DNA of 64,000 nt from Pseudomonadota bacterium (GCA_018817425.1 JAHITX010000023.1:31621-95620), one strand, 5' to 3'. Counted from the stretch's first letter, positions 26,374-35,560 are shown. Notes: generated by a model from the letters alone, not told the origin. Numbers and translations are program-made.

Positions 26374-28041
26374 ATGAGTAAAAATAGTATTGGTAAAGAA
26401 GAAAAAGATTGTGTTTCTGTTAGTTCACCCCCGCCCGGACTTACGGGAATGATATATTCTGCTAAAACAGGCGAAAAATCTAAAAAACCGGTTTCTTCCA
26501 AGACAGATCCGATACTGCCTGTTAAAGAACCTGATAATTGGGATGACGAAGCTGATCTGGTAGTTGTCGGTGGAGGCGGAGCCGGACTGGCTGCTGCTCT
26601 TCGTGCGGCGCAAAAAGGTGCTTCGGTAATTCTGGTTGAAATGGGAGCTGAAACCGGCGGTGCCACCCAGCATGCCACAGGAGCAATATGTTTTGGAAGC
26701 AAAGCCCAAAAGCGCATTAAAGGATTAGAGCTACCGCCTTTGGAAGCTATTTATGGTATGGCTCTGGCCGGTTCCAATTATTCAATAAATCCTCATTTGC
26801 TTCGCACCATATTATATAAGGGCGCTGAAACCATGGATTGGATAGAGGATCTTGGAATTGAATGGGAAGTAATGACTCTTTGGAATGTGCCCAATTGTCA
26901 TGTACCTAAAGGAACGTTGGATAAACATTGGCTAATGGCGCAAAAAGACGTAACCAACTTGCTTGAAAAGCTGGGCAGGGAAAAGGGTGTAAAATACCTG
27001 CTGAAAACGCATGCTTGTGCTCTGGTGAAAAAAGATAACCGGATTGTAGGACTTAAAGTAAGAAGAGGCAAAGAATATATGTATCTGAAAGCCAAAAAAG
27101 GCGTTATTCTTGCCGCAGGCGGTTTGTCCAACAACCGTGAATTGCTTAAAATCTATATTCCTCAAGCTTACATAGGCTGTGGGGCATCCATGGATATGCC
27201 GTCTGCAATGGGTGGTGTATTCCGTATGGGGCTTGGTGCAGGTGCGGATATTGCCGGGGTAAACTCCATTTCAATTTTTGACGGAGGAATACCTTACTTT
27301 GAAAAAACAGGCTCTTTTTACCGCTATCTTTACTCAGGAGATGTGCAGTTATCAAGACAGCCATGGCTTTTTATAAATAAATGCTGTGAAAGATTTATTA
27401 ATGAAGACCCAGCTTCCCTGCAATTAGGTTTTATCAGTAAGGGGTCAGCCGTAATGTCCCAGCCCGGTGGTCGCGCTTATGTGATCTTTGACAGTGATTA
27501 TGAAAAAAATATAAATATTTTTAAAGGAGACTTTTGTGAACATCCGCTTACGCCGGATCTTCCAGGAATGGATAAATGGAATGAAAGCATATGTCCGAAA
27601 GACTGGCGAATAGCCGTAAAAAAAGCTATTGATCTGGAAATAATAAAAACAGACCCGTCCATAGAAGGGCTTGCACAAAAGCTGGAACTCGACCCGGCCA
27701 GGTTTGAAGAAAGAGTCGTTAGCTACAATAAGATGTGTGAAGCAGGTGTTGATCATGAATTCGGAAAAAAAACCGAATTTCTTATTCCGATTAAGAATCC
27801 CCCGTTTTATGGCATAAAGGTAGGTTCAAATATAGGAGCCAGTCAATGTGGCCTGCGGGTTAATGAACATTTTCAGGTGTTGGATATAAATTGCGCAGTG
27901 ATACCAGGGCTATATGCCGCTTTCCATTCTGCAGGAGGAGCAATAGGCGAAAATATGATGGGTGGATCGGTACTTGCCGATTGTCATCTGGCTTATACAT
28001 CCGGATATGTTGCCGGTGAACAGGCATCCACCAAAGATTAA
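26374..28041 (+). CDS. FAD-dependent dehydrogenase (fumarate reductase / 3-ketosteroid dehydrogenase-like)
   Basis: A 555-residue FAD_binding_2 protein. The FAD motif is VVVGGGGAGLAAALRA (63-78), ending at E89, with TGGATQHATGAI next. A C-terminal GLYAAFHSAGGAIGENMMGG block binds FAD, as in soluble fumarate reductases and ketosteroid dehydrogenases. Residues 1-58 are a hydrophilic extension with no signal peptide. GGAGG precedes the ATG. It is the last gene of its run (a 12-bp hairpin follows). In context (SDRs, Mo enzyme, enoate-reductase-like proteins) it likely introduces or reduces a C=C bond next to a carbonyl. The substrate is unknown. Confidence 0.85.
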   Translation: MSKNSIGKEEKDCVSVSSPPPGLTGMIYSAKTGEKSKKPVSSKTDPILPVKEPDNWDDEADLVVVGGGGAGLAAALRAAQKGASVILVEMGAETGGATQHATGAICFGSKAQKRIKGLELPPLEAIYGMALAGSNYSINPHLLRTILYKGAETMDWIEDLGIEWEVMTLWNVPNCHVPKGTLDKHWLMAQKDVTNLLEKLGREKGVKYLLKTHACALVKKDNRIVGLKVRRGKEYMYLKAKKGVILAAGGLSNNRELLKIYIPQAYIGCGASMDMPSAMGGVFRMGLGAGADIAGVNSISIFDGGIPYFEKTGSFYRYLYSGDVQLSRQPWLFINKCCERFINEDPASLQLGFISKGSAVMSQPGGRAYVIFDSDYEKNINIFKGDFCEHPLTPDLPGMDKWNESICPKDWRIAVKKAIDLEIIKTDPSIEGLAQKLELDPARFEERVVSYNKMCEAGVDHEFGKKTEFLIPIKNPPFYGIKVGSNIGASQCGLRVNEHFQVLDINCAVIPGLYAAFHSAGGAIGENMMGGSVLADCHLAYTSGYVAGEQASTKD

Positions 28042-28048
28042 AAAAATA

Positions 28049-28081
28049 TTTAGCCTCCGGGCGCATGGACCGGAGGCTAAA
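28049..28081. terminator. Hairpin terminator-like sequence
   Basis: TTTAGCCTCCGG pairs perfectly with CCGGAGGCTAAA across a 9-nt loop, seven bases after the FAD dehydrogenase stop. A T-rich run follows at 28097-28108, not immediately. It probably ends or insulates the upstream transcript. Confidence 0.65.
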
Positions 28082-28513
28082 TGTAAAAGTAAACAGATTT
28101 TTTTTTATTGGGGTATATGAACACATATCCAGTTGAAAAGTTTGCCAAAATAATGTTATGATACCGGTAATAAATATTTGGTTATGAAACTTTGTTCACA
28201 CCATAAAAACGTTTTTTTCAGCTTTCATCAAATTTATTCCTCCAAATCTTCAAATAGCTCTTGATACTTTTTTTCCCTTGACGTAAATTAATACCTGGTG
28301 TATGAAGAACGAACGCTTGTTCGCTTTTTATATGCTGCAAAACCCGGATCTTCTGTAGATATGGTCGCCTTTAACCGGTTCCTTTGGCAGATCATGGTAT
28401 TTAGGGTTTTTTTAAGATTTAGTCATCCTAATTGTGTTTTTATAAAGGTGACCATTTTTTCTGTTTTCTAATACAACATTGAATTAATATTAACAAAAGG
28501 AGGAGTAGCAATT
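28082..28513. other. Intergenic region with a possible gene remnant
   Basis: No intact gene. A 57-codon frame at 28298-28471 (plus strand, GTG) reads VYEERTLVRFLYAAKPGSSV and MVAFNRFLWQIM in its first part. This looks protein-like, but it has no ribosome site and degenerates into phenylalanine-rich sequence, so it may be a fragment of a lost gene. The leader of the next gene, with AAGGAGGAG, ends the region. Confidence 0.35.
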
Positions 28514-30490
28514 ATGTTTGAAAATTTATGTAAGCCCATTACAATTGGAAATCATGTAGTAAAAAACAGAATGAAATATGCCGCAACGGTTGATAATTTC
28601 TGTGATACTAAAAATGGTAATGTTATTGATCGTGAAATAGAATACCTAAGAGAAAGAGCCAAGGGCGGTTTTGGTATCGTCGTTTCTCAGGGTGGATATA
28701 CCCATATTCTGGGTAAAGGCTATGTAGGCCAGATGGGCCTGGTAGAAGAAAGCCATCTTGCCGGCCTTAAGGTGTTGGCCGATGCAATTAATGCTGAAGG
28801 TGCTATGTCAATAGGACAGATTATGCATACCGGTAGATATGGTCATGCCCATGAATATGGCATCCATGAAGCAATCGCCGGAGGCAAGACAGTCGGTCCC
28901 GAGCCTGTCGGACCAACAGCAATGTCAAGCCCGATAAAACGTTATTCGCCTTGCCGTGAGATGACTAATGAAGAAATTGAAGAGCAGATTCAAGCTCATA
29001 TCGTTGCTGCCAGAATGTTTAAGCAAACCGGATGGCACGGTGTTGAAGTATGTGCAATAGTTGGATATCTTATTGCTGATTTCTTGAGCAGATGGACAAA
29101 TAAAAGAACTGATAAGTGGGGCGGATCACTGGAAAACAGGGCAAGATTCCTCATTGAGATTTTAAAAGGAATCAGAGCCGAAGTTGGAGATGATTATCCG
29201 CTTGTTATGAGGCTCAACGCCACAGACCTTATCGAAGGCGGAAATACCAATGAAGAATATATAGAAATTGCCAAAATGTGCGAAGCTGCTGTAAGAATCG
29301 ACCTCTTCAGTATTACTGTAGGCTGGCATGAATCCCCGGGTGCAGCAATTACTGCTGAAAAAAGACCTGGTGACTGGCTGCATCTTGCAGATGAATGGAA
29401 AAAAGCCAAAATTAAATCGCCTATTTGTATGGCTTATCGTATGAATCAACCCGATGTAGCTGAAAAAGCCGTAGCAGATGGAAGAATAGATATTTGGGAA
29501 ATGTGCCGTCCCGGTATTGCCGATCCTTATCTTCCCAAAAAAGTTATCGAAGGACGTCCTGAAGATATTAATACCTGTACCGCATGTAACCAGGGCTGCT
29601 TTTACTACGTATTCATTGATGCCGTTATGGGTTGTATGATAAATCCAAGAGTAGGAAACGAATGGGATCCTGCATACGCTATTAATCCTGTTGCAAAGAA
29701 AAAGAAAGTACTTATTGTTGGTGCCGGTCCTTCCGGTATGGAATGTGCTCGACTTGCCGCAATCAGAGGCCATGATGTAACAATAGTAGAAAAAAGCGAT
29801 TCTATTGGTGGAGAAGTAAAATTGGGTGTAAAATCACCTCTGCTTTATGATTGGGCTGAAACAATTCGTTATTACAAAGCACAGATTGAGAAACTTGGAA
29901 TCAAGTTAAAACTTAATACCGAAGCTACAGCAGATTCCATTAAGGCAGAAGCTCCGGAAGTTCTTGTAATTGCTACAGGCGGCAAACCTTCCAGACCTAA
30001 AATAGACGGAATCGACAATAAAATAGTTACAAACGTATTTGACGTTCTTGAAGGAAAAGTTAAATTAGGTGATAAGGTCGTATTTATAGGTGGCAATGAA
30101 ATATCTATTCAAACGGCAGAATATGTTGCTGAGCAGGGTAAAGAAGTTACTGTTCTGGAAAAAGGTAAGCACATTTGTTTTGATGTTAACATCTTCAATA
30201 TTCTTCAACACAGAAGGCTTATGGCCAAACTTAATATGAAGAGTATGACCAATGTCACAGTTAATGAAATTACCGACGACGGTGTTGAAATTTCTACAGC
30301 AGGCGGAAAAGATGTAAGTATTGAAGCTGACACTGTAGTTGTAGCCGAAGGCATGGATTCAGAAGATACACTTGCAAAAGCCGTTGGTACAACAATAGCC
30401 CCGGAAGTATACACCATTGGCGATTGTGCTGGAGTACGTAAACTTTATGAAGCAATTCATGACGGCTATAAAATGGGTGTAAAGATTTAA
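28514..30490 (+). CDS. NADH-dependent enoate / 2,4-dienoyl-CoA reductase-type flavoprotein, copy 1
   Basis: A 658-residue protein of the old-yellow-enzyme plus FAD/NADH fusion family. The N-terminal FMN TIM barrel (1-345) includes MHTGRYGHAHEYG and GWHGVEVC. The 4Fe-4S motif CTACNQGC...C (about 353-372, C-x2-C-x3-C-x11-C) is canonical for 2,4-dienoyl-CoA reductase. The FAD motif VLIVGAGPSGMECARLA is near residue 396 and an NAD motif VVFIGGNEIS near 521. The family reduces activated C=C bonds with NADH. AAGGAGGAG precedes the ATG. It is paired with the following paralogue and a NuoF-like gene. Confidence 0.88.
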   Translation: MFENLCKPITIGNHVVKNRMKYAATVDNFCDTKNGNVIDREIEYLRERAKGGFGIVVSQGGYTHILGKGYVGQMGLVEESHLAGLKVLADAINAEGAMSIGQIMHTGRYGHAHEYGIHEAIAGGKTVGPEPVGPTAMSSPIKRYSPCREMTNEEIEEQIQAHIVAARMFKQTGWHGVEVCAIVGYLIADFLSRWTNKRTDKWGGSLENRARFLIEILKGIRAEVGDDYPLVMRLNATDLIEGGNTNEEYIEIAKMCEAAVRIDLFSITVGWHESPGAAITAEKRPGDWLHLADEWKKAKIKSPICMAYRMNQPDVAEKAVADGRIDIWEMCRPGIADPYLPKKVIEGRPEDINTCTACNQGCFYYVFIDAVMGCMINPRVGNEWDPAYAINPVAKKKKVLIVGAGPSGMECARLAAIRGHDVTIVEKSDSIGGEVKLGVKSPLLYDWAETIRYYKAQIEKLGIKLKLNTEATADSIKAEAPEVLVIATGGKPSRPKIDGIDNKIVTNVFDVLEGKVKLGDKVVFIGGNEISIQTAEYVAEQGKEVTVLEKGKHICFDVNIFNILQHRRLMAKLNMKSMTNVTVNEITDDGVEISTAGGKDVSIEADTVVVAEGMDSEDTLAKAVGTTIAPEVYTIGDCAGVRKLYEAIHDGYKMGVKI

Positions 30491-30656
30491 TTACGCCATG
30501 TGTATTGAAGCTGCCTTTATGATACATGGCCAACGTTTTAATATCAGGTCATTTAAACAGCTTCTTATATTCAATCATGTTATATATTATCTCCTTTCCG
30601 GCCGTATATACGTATAAGACCGGGAAGGAGAATTCTATTTTAAAAGGAGGATTGAA

Positions 30657-32615
30657 ATGACTCTTAAAAATGTATTCAGTCCAATAAATATAAACGGCAT
30701 CGAGATACAAAACAGAGTTCGGATGTCTCCGATGGCGCTTGGTTATGCGGAAGACGGGCGATCAACTAAACGTTTTGCCCAGTTTTTTGAAGAAAGAGCC
30801 AAAGGCGGTGTCGGTATTATAGATTGGGCATTATGGCCATACAGAACTGAACATGGTTATTTCCCATGGACCCATGATGATAAATTTATCCCCGGCCTTG
30901 CGATGACAGTTGATGCCGTCCATAAACACGGTACCAAAATTGTCGGGCAGTTCGGAACAGGGTATGGTTGGGCTTTTGGTGATGGTCCTGTAGAAATAAT
31001 AGGCCCTTCAGGAGTAAATCTTCTTGGCAGACCCAGCACACCGTTTAGGGTTGGTACTCCGACAAATGCGAAAAGACTTCTTGAAAGACCTTTAACCATC
31101 CAGGAAATCCAAATAATTATTGAAACATACGGACAATGCGCAAAGAGACTGAGAACGGCCGGTTTTGACGGTGTTGAGCTGATGCTTGGCGCAGGTTATA
31201 CGCTTGCCCGCTTTATTTCAACCGAAACAAACAAGAGAACCGATGAGTATGGCGGAGATCTTGATGGCAGAATGAGAATTATTCGTGAAATCATTGAAAG
31301 CATAAAAAATCACGCAGGCAGTGATTTTCCGATCTTAGCAAAAATCTCGGGAGCCCAGTTTACTAAACACGGCTATACCCTGGAAGAATGCGCAACCGAA
31401 ATCGTTCCCAGACTTGTAGGCATGGGAATTTGCGCAGTAGATGTTGTTGTAGGTTGGCATGAAGCTCCTGTCGGAATGCTCAGCAATTCGGTAAGACCAG
31501 GACAGTATTTATATCTTGGTGAAGCTGTAAAGAAAAATGTTAAGATACCTGTAATCTGCGGAGACAGAACCAATGATTTAAGAGATGCGGACAAAGCAAT
31601 AGGTGAAGGCAAGATCGATATTATGACATTAGGCCGCCAGTTGCTTTCCGATCCTGCAACATGCAATAAAGCAAAAGAAGGCCGTTTTGAAGATATCCGT
31701 CCGTGTATGTGCTGTGCATGGTGTCTTGAAACTGTTGATACTCCGTGCATTTGCAGCGTAAATCCCAGATTAGGCATTGAATATCAGTACAGTGAAGAAC
31801 CGCCTAAAGCAAAAAAGGCTAAAAAGATTCTTATAGTAGGTGGTGGACCTGGCGGTATGGAAGCTGCCCTTGTTGCCAAACAAAGAGGCCATGATGTTAC
31901 GTTGATGGAAAAACAGGATAAGGTTGGCGGTATGCTCGCAGTAGCCGCTGTTGCACCGCATAAAGAAGACACTCAATATCTTGTTGATTATTATCGTACA
32001 CAAATCGCAAAAAGCGGCATAGAACTTAAAACAGGCAAGGCAGCGACTTTAAGCGATGTATTTGAAATGAATCCTGATGAAGTTATTATCTCAACCGGGA
32101 CAAAACCTTTTATACCAAAAGTTCCGGGCATGGCAAAATCTAACGTAATATTAGGTACTGACGTGCTCATGGGTAAAAAAGAAGTCGGAGATATGACGGT
32201 TATTATCGGCGGTGGTATGGTTGGATGCGAAGTTGCAGAATTTCTGCTTCAAAAGGGTAAGAAAATGGTTATGCTGGAAATGCTTCCGCGTGTTGCCAGT
32301 GATGTGCCCCGCGCATTGAGATTTGATTTGATGATGCGATTGAAAAAAGCAAAACTTCAGATGGAAACCGATCTTATGGTTACCCGAATCACGGAATATG
32401 GAGTGTGGGGAGAACGGACAACTTTTCAATACGGACCAAATGAAGCATTTTTTGAAGGCGATACAATAGTAGTTGCTGCCGGTTATAAATCGGAACATGC
32501 CCTTGCAAAAGAGCTTGAAGGAAAAGTTTCAGTACATAGAATCGGCGATTCCAATAAACCCGGAAGAGTAAAAGATGCTATAATGGACGGCTATATGACA
32601 GCCCTAAAGATATAG
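30657..32615 (+). CDS. NADH-dependent enoate / 2,4-dienoyl-CoA reductase-type flavoprotein, copy 2
   Basis: A 652-residue paralogue of the preceding gene with the same order: FMN barrel, Fe-S linker, FAD domain (ILIVGGGPGGMEAA) and NAD domain (TVIIGGGMVGCEVAEF). The Fe-S segment differs: CMCCAWC then CICSVNP, giving cysteines at relative positions 1, 3, 4, 7, 15 and 17 in place of the standard C-x2-C-x3-C-x11-C. The ligand set is therefore altered, although four ligands are still available. AAGGAGG precedes the ATG. The divergence from copy 1 suggests a different substrate and not a simple duplication. Confidence 0.87.
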   Translation: MTLKNVFSPININGIEIQNRVRMSPMALGYAEDGRSTKRFAQFFEERAKGGVGIIDWALWPYRTEHGYFPWTHDDKFIPGLAMTVDAVHKHGTKIVGQFGTGYGWAFGDGPVEIIGPSGVNLLGRPSTPFRVGTPTNAKRLLERPLTIQEIQIIIETYGQCAKRLRTAGFDGVELMLGAGYTLARFISTETNKRTDEYGGDLDGRMRIIREIIESIKNHAGSDFPILAKISGAQFTKHGYTLEECATEIVPRLVGMGICAVDVVVGWHEAPVGMLSNSVRPGQYLYLGEAVKKNVKIPVICGDRTNDLRDADKAIGEGKIDIMTLGRQLLSDPATCNKAKEGRFEDIRPCMCCAWCLETVDTPCICSVNPRLGIEYQYSEEPPKAKKAKKILIVGGGPGGMEAALVAKQRGHDVTLMEKQDKVGGMLAVAAVAPHKEDTQYLVDYYRTQIAKSGIELKTGKAATLSDVFEMNPDEVIISTGTKPFIPKVPGMAKSNVILGTDVLMGKKEVGDMTVIIGGGMVGCEVAEFLLQKGKKMVMLEMLPRVASDVPRALRFDLMMRLKKAKLQMETDLMVTRITEYGVWGERTTFQYGPNEAFFEGDTIVVAAGYKSEHALAKELEGKVSVHRIGDSNKPGRVKDAIMDGYMTALKI

Positions 32616-32660
32616 CCTATATTTATAAGCACTTGTAACACATAAACCGCAAAAGCAAGA

Positions 32661-32690
32661 GCTAACCCTGCATTCGTATGCAGGGTTAGC
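32661..32690. terminator. Perfect 13-bp hairpin, TCGT loop
   Basis: GCTAACCCTGCAT pairs with ATGCAGGGTTAGC around TCGT, 46 bp after the enoate reductase stop. There is no T-run after it, so it may act as a processing or mRNA-stabilising hairpin as much as a terminator. Confidence 0.6.
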
Positions 32691-32840
32691 AATCTAAAAC
32701 CACTCATAAGCCGGATCTTATATATAATGGCCGATTTTGCATAACTTTAATAAAGGTATTAAAGAACTTCATATTCTTTCTGATAAATAATACTAATCGT
32801 GCAAAATTACACATTATGTAAAGGTCTCAAGTTGTTATAG

Positions 32841-32878
32841 TTGAAGATTCCTTGCTGTTTGCAGCAAGGAATCTTCAA
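32841..32878. terminator. Perfect 17-bp hairpin
   Basis: TTGAAGATTCCTTGCTG pairs perfectly with CAGCAAGGAATCTTCAA around TTTG. It is followed by a short T-rich stretch. It is a strong candidate terminator between the enoate reductase pair and the NuoF-like gene. Confidence 0.65.
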
Positions 32879-33135
32879 TTCTATTCCGGAAATACAAAAA
32901 AAATTATTTCAAAATAAAGTATTACTTGATTTTTATTAAAAGTCCTGCTTTGAGCAAGATAGCATAACAGATTTTTCTTTTTGATTTTAAAACGAGACCA
33001 TAAAAAGCGTTAAAATTTGCTCAAGCTTAAACAGAGCAATAATTTTAACCGCAAAAAATACATGTTGTATTGCAATATGAGCCCTAATCGGTCAAAAGGT
33101 CTCAAAGAGATTTTTATTGAGGAGGTAATGTTAAT

Positions 33136-34761
33136 ATGTCCCATAAGCATAATATAATTGTTTGCCAGGGTACAGGTTGTATATCCGGAGGATCTGAAGT
33201 AATTCTTTCTTCATTGCAGGAAGAAGTTGAAAAACAAAATTTAGGAGATACCGTTTTAGTTAAACAAACCGGATGCCATGGTTTTTGCCAGAGAGGCCCT
33301 CTTGTAGTTATTGAACCTGAGGGGACTTTTTACTCTCATGTGACCACTGAAGATACTGCTGAAATTGCTCAATCACTTACAGACGGTGGCAAACCTGTTG
33401 AACGCCTTTTTTACCGTGACCCTGTTACCGATGAAGTATTGCCTAATTATAATGATATACCTTTTTACAACAAACAACAGCGTACACTACTGAAAAACTG
33501 CGGGCATATAGATCCTGAAAATATTGATGACTATTTAGCCGCAGACGGTTATGAGGCACTGAAAAAAGTTCTAACTACCATGACACCGGAGCAGGTTATA
33601 GATGAGGTCAAACGTTCAGGGCTTCGCGGTCTTGGCGGTGCCGGTTTTCCTGCTGGACGCAAATGGGAAGCCTGTTATAAAGCACAAGGGGATACAAAAT
33701 ACGTTATATGCAATGCCGATGAAGGTGATCCAGGAGCTTTTCAGGATCGTTCGGTTATTGAAGGAACACCGCATTCACTTCTTGAAGGAATGGTGATCGC
33801 CGGATATGCTATTGGCGCTAAAGTAGGCTATATATATGTAAGGGCTGAATATCCTCTTGCCGTTAAACGTTTAAGAACTGCTATTTCAAAGGCAAAGAGA
33901 AAGAAATTCCTCGGCAAAAAAATATTGGGGACCGATTTTAATTTCACCATTGAAGTTTTTCAGGGAGCCGGTGCTTTTGTATGCGGAGAATCTACGGCTT
34001 TGGTGCTTTCCATAGAAGGAAAACGAGGAATGCCTAAAGCATCTCCCCGTCCCCGTACTACTGAAGTCGGCCTATGGGATAAACCTACTTTGCTGAATAA
34101 TGTTAAAACATTGGCTTATATTCCCCAGATAATTCATAACGGAGCCGATTGGTTTTCAAGCATGGGCACCGAAAAAAGCAAGGGTACAGTAATACTTGCT
34201 CTTACCGGTAAAGTAGTAAACAACGGCTTGATTGAAGTTCCTATGGGAATTACGCTTAGGGAAATTATATTCGGAATCGGTGGGGGAATACCAGATGGCA
34301 AAAAATTTAAGGCGGTTCAGACCGGTGGCCCTTCAGGTGGCTGCCTTCCCGAACATCTGCTCGATCTTCCCGTTGATTTCGATTCGCTAAATGATGCCGG
34401 ATCAATAATGGGCTCCGGTGGTATCGTAGTTATGGATGAAGAAACCTGCATGGTTGATGTTGCACGATATTTTCTTGATTTCACACAAAGAGAATCTTGC
34501 GGGCAGTGCATACCATGCAGGCTTGGAACTAAGCAGATGTTTGATATATTAAATGATATATCAAAGGGCAAAGGCCAGCCGGAAGACATAGATATGCTGC
34601 TTGAAATCGGTGAAGCGGTTGCAAAGACATCTCTTTGCGCTTTAGGAAAAACCGCTCCGAACCCGGTTATTACAACACTTCGTTTTTTCAGACATGAATA
34701 CGAAGCGCATATCAATGAAAAACGGTGTCCTGCCGGTGTTTGCCATATGCCTGAATCATAA
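33136..34761 (+). CDS. NuoF-like NADH-oxidising flavoprotein with N-terminal thioredoxin-like 2Fe-2S domain
   Basis: A 541-residue soluble subunit. Residues 1-90 form a thioredoxin-like 2Fe-2S domain (C10, C15, C47, C51). A NuoF core follows: GLGGAGFPAGRKWE and ICNADEGDPGAF (FMN/NADH), GAGAFVCGESTAL, then a 4Fe-4S site ESCGQCIPC with a later SLC. Related HndC/HydB proteins end in a two-cluster ferredoxin domain; here the protein stops just after the KRCPAGVC linker, so that domain is absent. No NuoE, NuoG or hydrogenase subunit is adjacent. It may pass NADH electrons to, or accept them from, the flavin/Mo enzymes upstream (inference). A strong terminator follows. Confidence 0.87.
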   Translation: MSHKHNIIVCQGTGCISGGSEVILSSLQEEVEKQNLGDTVLVKQTGCHGFCQRGPLVVIEPEGTFYSHVTTEDTAEIAQSLTDGGKPVERLFYRDPVTDEVLPNYNDIPFYNKQQRTLLKNCGHIDPENIDDYLAADGYEALKKVLTTMTPEQVIDEVKRSGLRGLGGAGFPAGRKWEACYKAQGDTKYVICNADEGDPGAFQDRSVIEGTPHSLLEGMVIAGYAIGAKVGYIYVRAEYPLAVKRLRTAISKAKRKKFLGKKILGTDFNFTIEVFQGAGAFVCGESTALVLSIEGKRGMPKASPRPRTTEVGLWDKPTLLNNVKTLAYIPQIIHNGADWFSSMGTEKSKGTVILALTGKVVNNGLIEVPMGITLREIIFGIGGGIPDGKKFKAVQTGGPSGGCLPEHLLDLPVDFDSLNDAGSIMGSGGIVVMDEETCMVDVARYFLDFTQRESCGQCIPCRLGTKQMFDILNDISKGKGQPEDIDMLLEIGEAVAKTSLCALGKTAPNPVITTLRFFRHEYEAHINEKRCPAGVCHMPES

Positions 34762-34788
34762 TTTGATTTTGATATAATACTGTTAACG

Positions 34789-34830
34789 AAAAAGCGCTTC
34801 TGATTATTAAAAACAGGAGCGCTTTTTTTT
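34789..34830 (+). terminator. Rho-independent terminator
   Basis: AAAAAGCGCTTCTG pairs with CAGGAGCGCTTTTT (13 of 14 positions) and is followed by a T-run (34823-34830). It lies 28 bp after the NuoF-like gene. Confidence 0.88.
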
Positions 34831-34890
34831 ATTATAAAACACTATGTAATGCTGATGGTCTCGTAAAAAGCTTATAAAGTCTTGTTGGCT

Positions 34891-34919
34891 TTGACATACA
34901 TTTGATTGTGTGCTATTTT
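34891..34919 (+). promoter_or_regulatory. Sigma70-type promoter of the toxin-antitoxin pair
   Basis: TTGACA at 34891-34896, a 17-bp spacer and TATTTT at 34914-34919 precede the antitoxin ATG (34950) and its AAGGAGGGAG ribosome site. The -35 is perfect and the -10 matches 4 of 6 bases. Confidence 0.65.
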
Positions 34920-34949
34920 GTGTGAAAATATGTGTTAAAGGAGGGAGCT

Positions 34950-35147
34950 ATGGCGACAAATCTGGCTATAGATCAGAAATTGCTGGAAAAAGCATTGGAG
35001 GTCAGTGGTTTAAAAACCAAAAAGGAAACTGTCAATTTGGCGTTACAGGAATTTATAAACAAGCATAAGCAACAAGAAATTCTGGATCTTTTTGGAAAAA
35101 TGGACCCCGACCCCGATTATGATTATAAAAAAGGAAGAACTCGGTGA
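34950..35147 (+). CDS. vapB: VapB-type antitoxin
   Basis: A 65-residue antitoxin. The N-terminal ribbon-helix-helix (TNLAIDQKLLEKALEVSGLKT) is typical of VapB/DUF2191-like antitoxins and would bind the operon promoter. The acidic/aromatic tail (DPDPDYDY) would cap the toxin. ATG 34950 has GGAGG 6 nt upstream; an ATG-less extension upstream would cover the ribosome site. It overlaps the toxin by 4 nt (GTGA). Confidence 0.88.
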   Translation: MATNLAIDQKLLEKALEVSGLKTKKETVNLALQEFINKHKQQEILDLFGKMDPDPDYDYKKGRTR

Positions 35148-35560
35148 AAGTTTTGGTTGATACTCCTATCTGGTCTTATGCATTACGAAGCCGAAAAAAG
35201 GAATACCAATATGAAGTAGAGAAGTTTGAATCTCTTATCAAGGATCAAAGGGTCCTGATTATTGGACCAATTCGCCAAGAGATTCTTTCCGGCTATAGTA
35301 ACTTAGAGAAATTTGAAAAACTAAAAGAATATTTATCGTTCTTTGAGAATTCCTCTATTCAAGATTCCGATTATGAATCCGCAGCCGAAATGAATAATCA
35401 ATGCAGAAAAAAAGGAATTCATGGTTCTCACATTGATTTCCTCATATGTGCAGTTGCAAACAGGCTGGATGTTCCAATTTTTACTACTGACAAAGACTTT
35501 TCCCGATACAAAAAAGTGCTACCGATAAAATTATTTGATCCTAAACCAACCCTATTATAG
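35144..35560 (+). CDS. vapC: VapC-type PIN-domain ribonuclease toxin
   Basis: A 138-residue PIN domain. The acidic catalytic set is visible: D6 (VDTPIW), a glutamate in GPIRQEILSG, D in SHIDFLICA and D in TTDKDF. The family cleaves RNA and is neutralised by VapB. GTG start at 35144, translationally coupled to vapB. The pair appears intact. It sits between a catabolic terminator and an unknown membrane protein, with no other mobile-element signs. Confidence 0.9.
   Translation: MKVLVDTPIWSYALRSRKKEYQYEVEKFESLIKDQRVLIIGPIRQEILSGYSNLEKFEKLKEYLSFFENSSIQDSDYESAAEMNNQCRKKGIHGSHIDFLICAVANRLDVPIFTTDKDFSRYKKVLPIKLFDPKPTLL

Larger units (their letters stand above)
32616..33135. other. Intergenic region with two perfect hairpins and an AT-rich leader
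   Basis: No gene seen. It contains hairpins at 32661-32690 and 32841-32878 (listed separately), then about 230 bp of AT-rich sequence that presumably carries the promoter of the NuoF-like gene. That gene's ribosome site GGAGG is at 33120-33124. I could not pick a convincing promoter. Confidence 0.6.
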
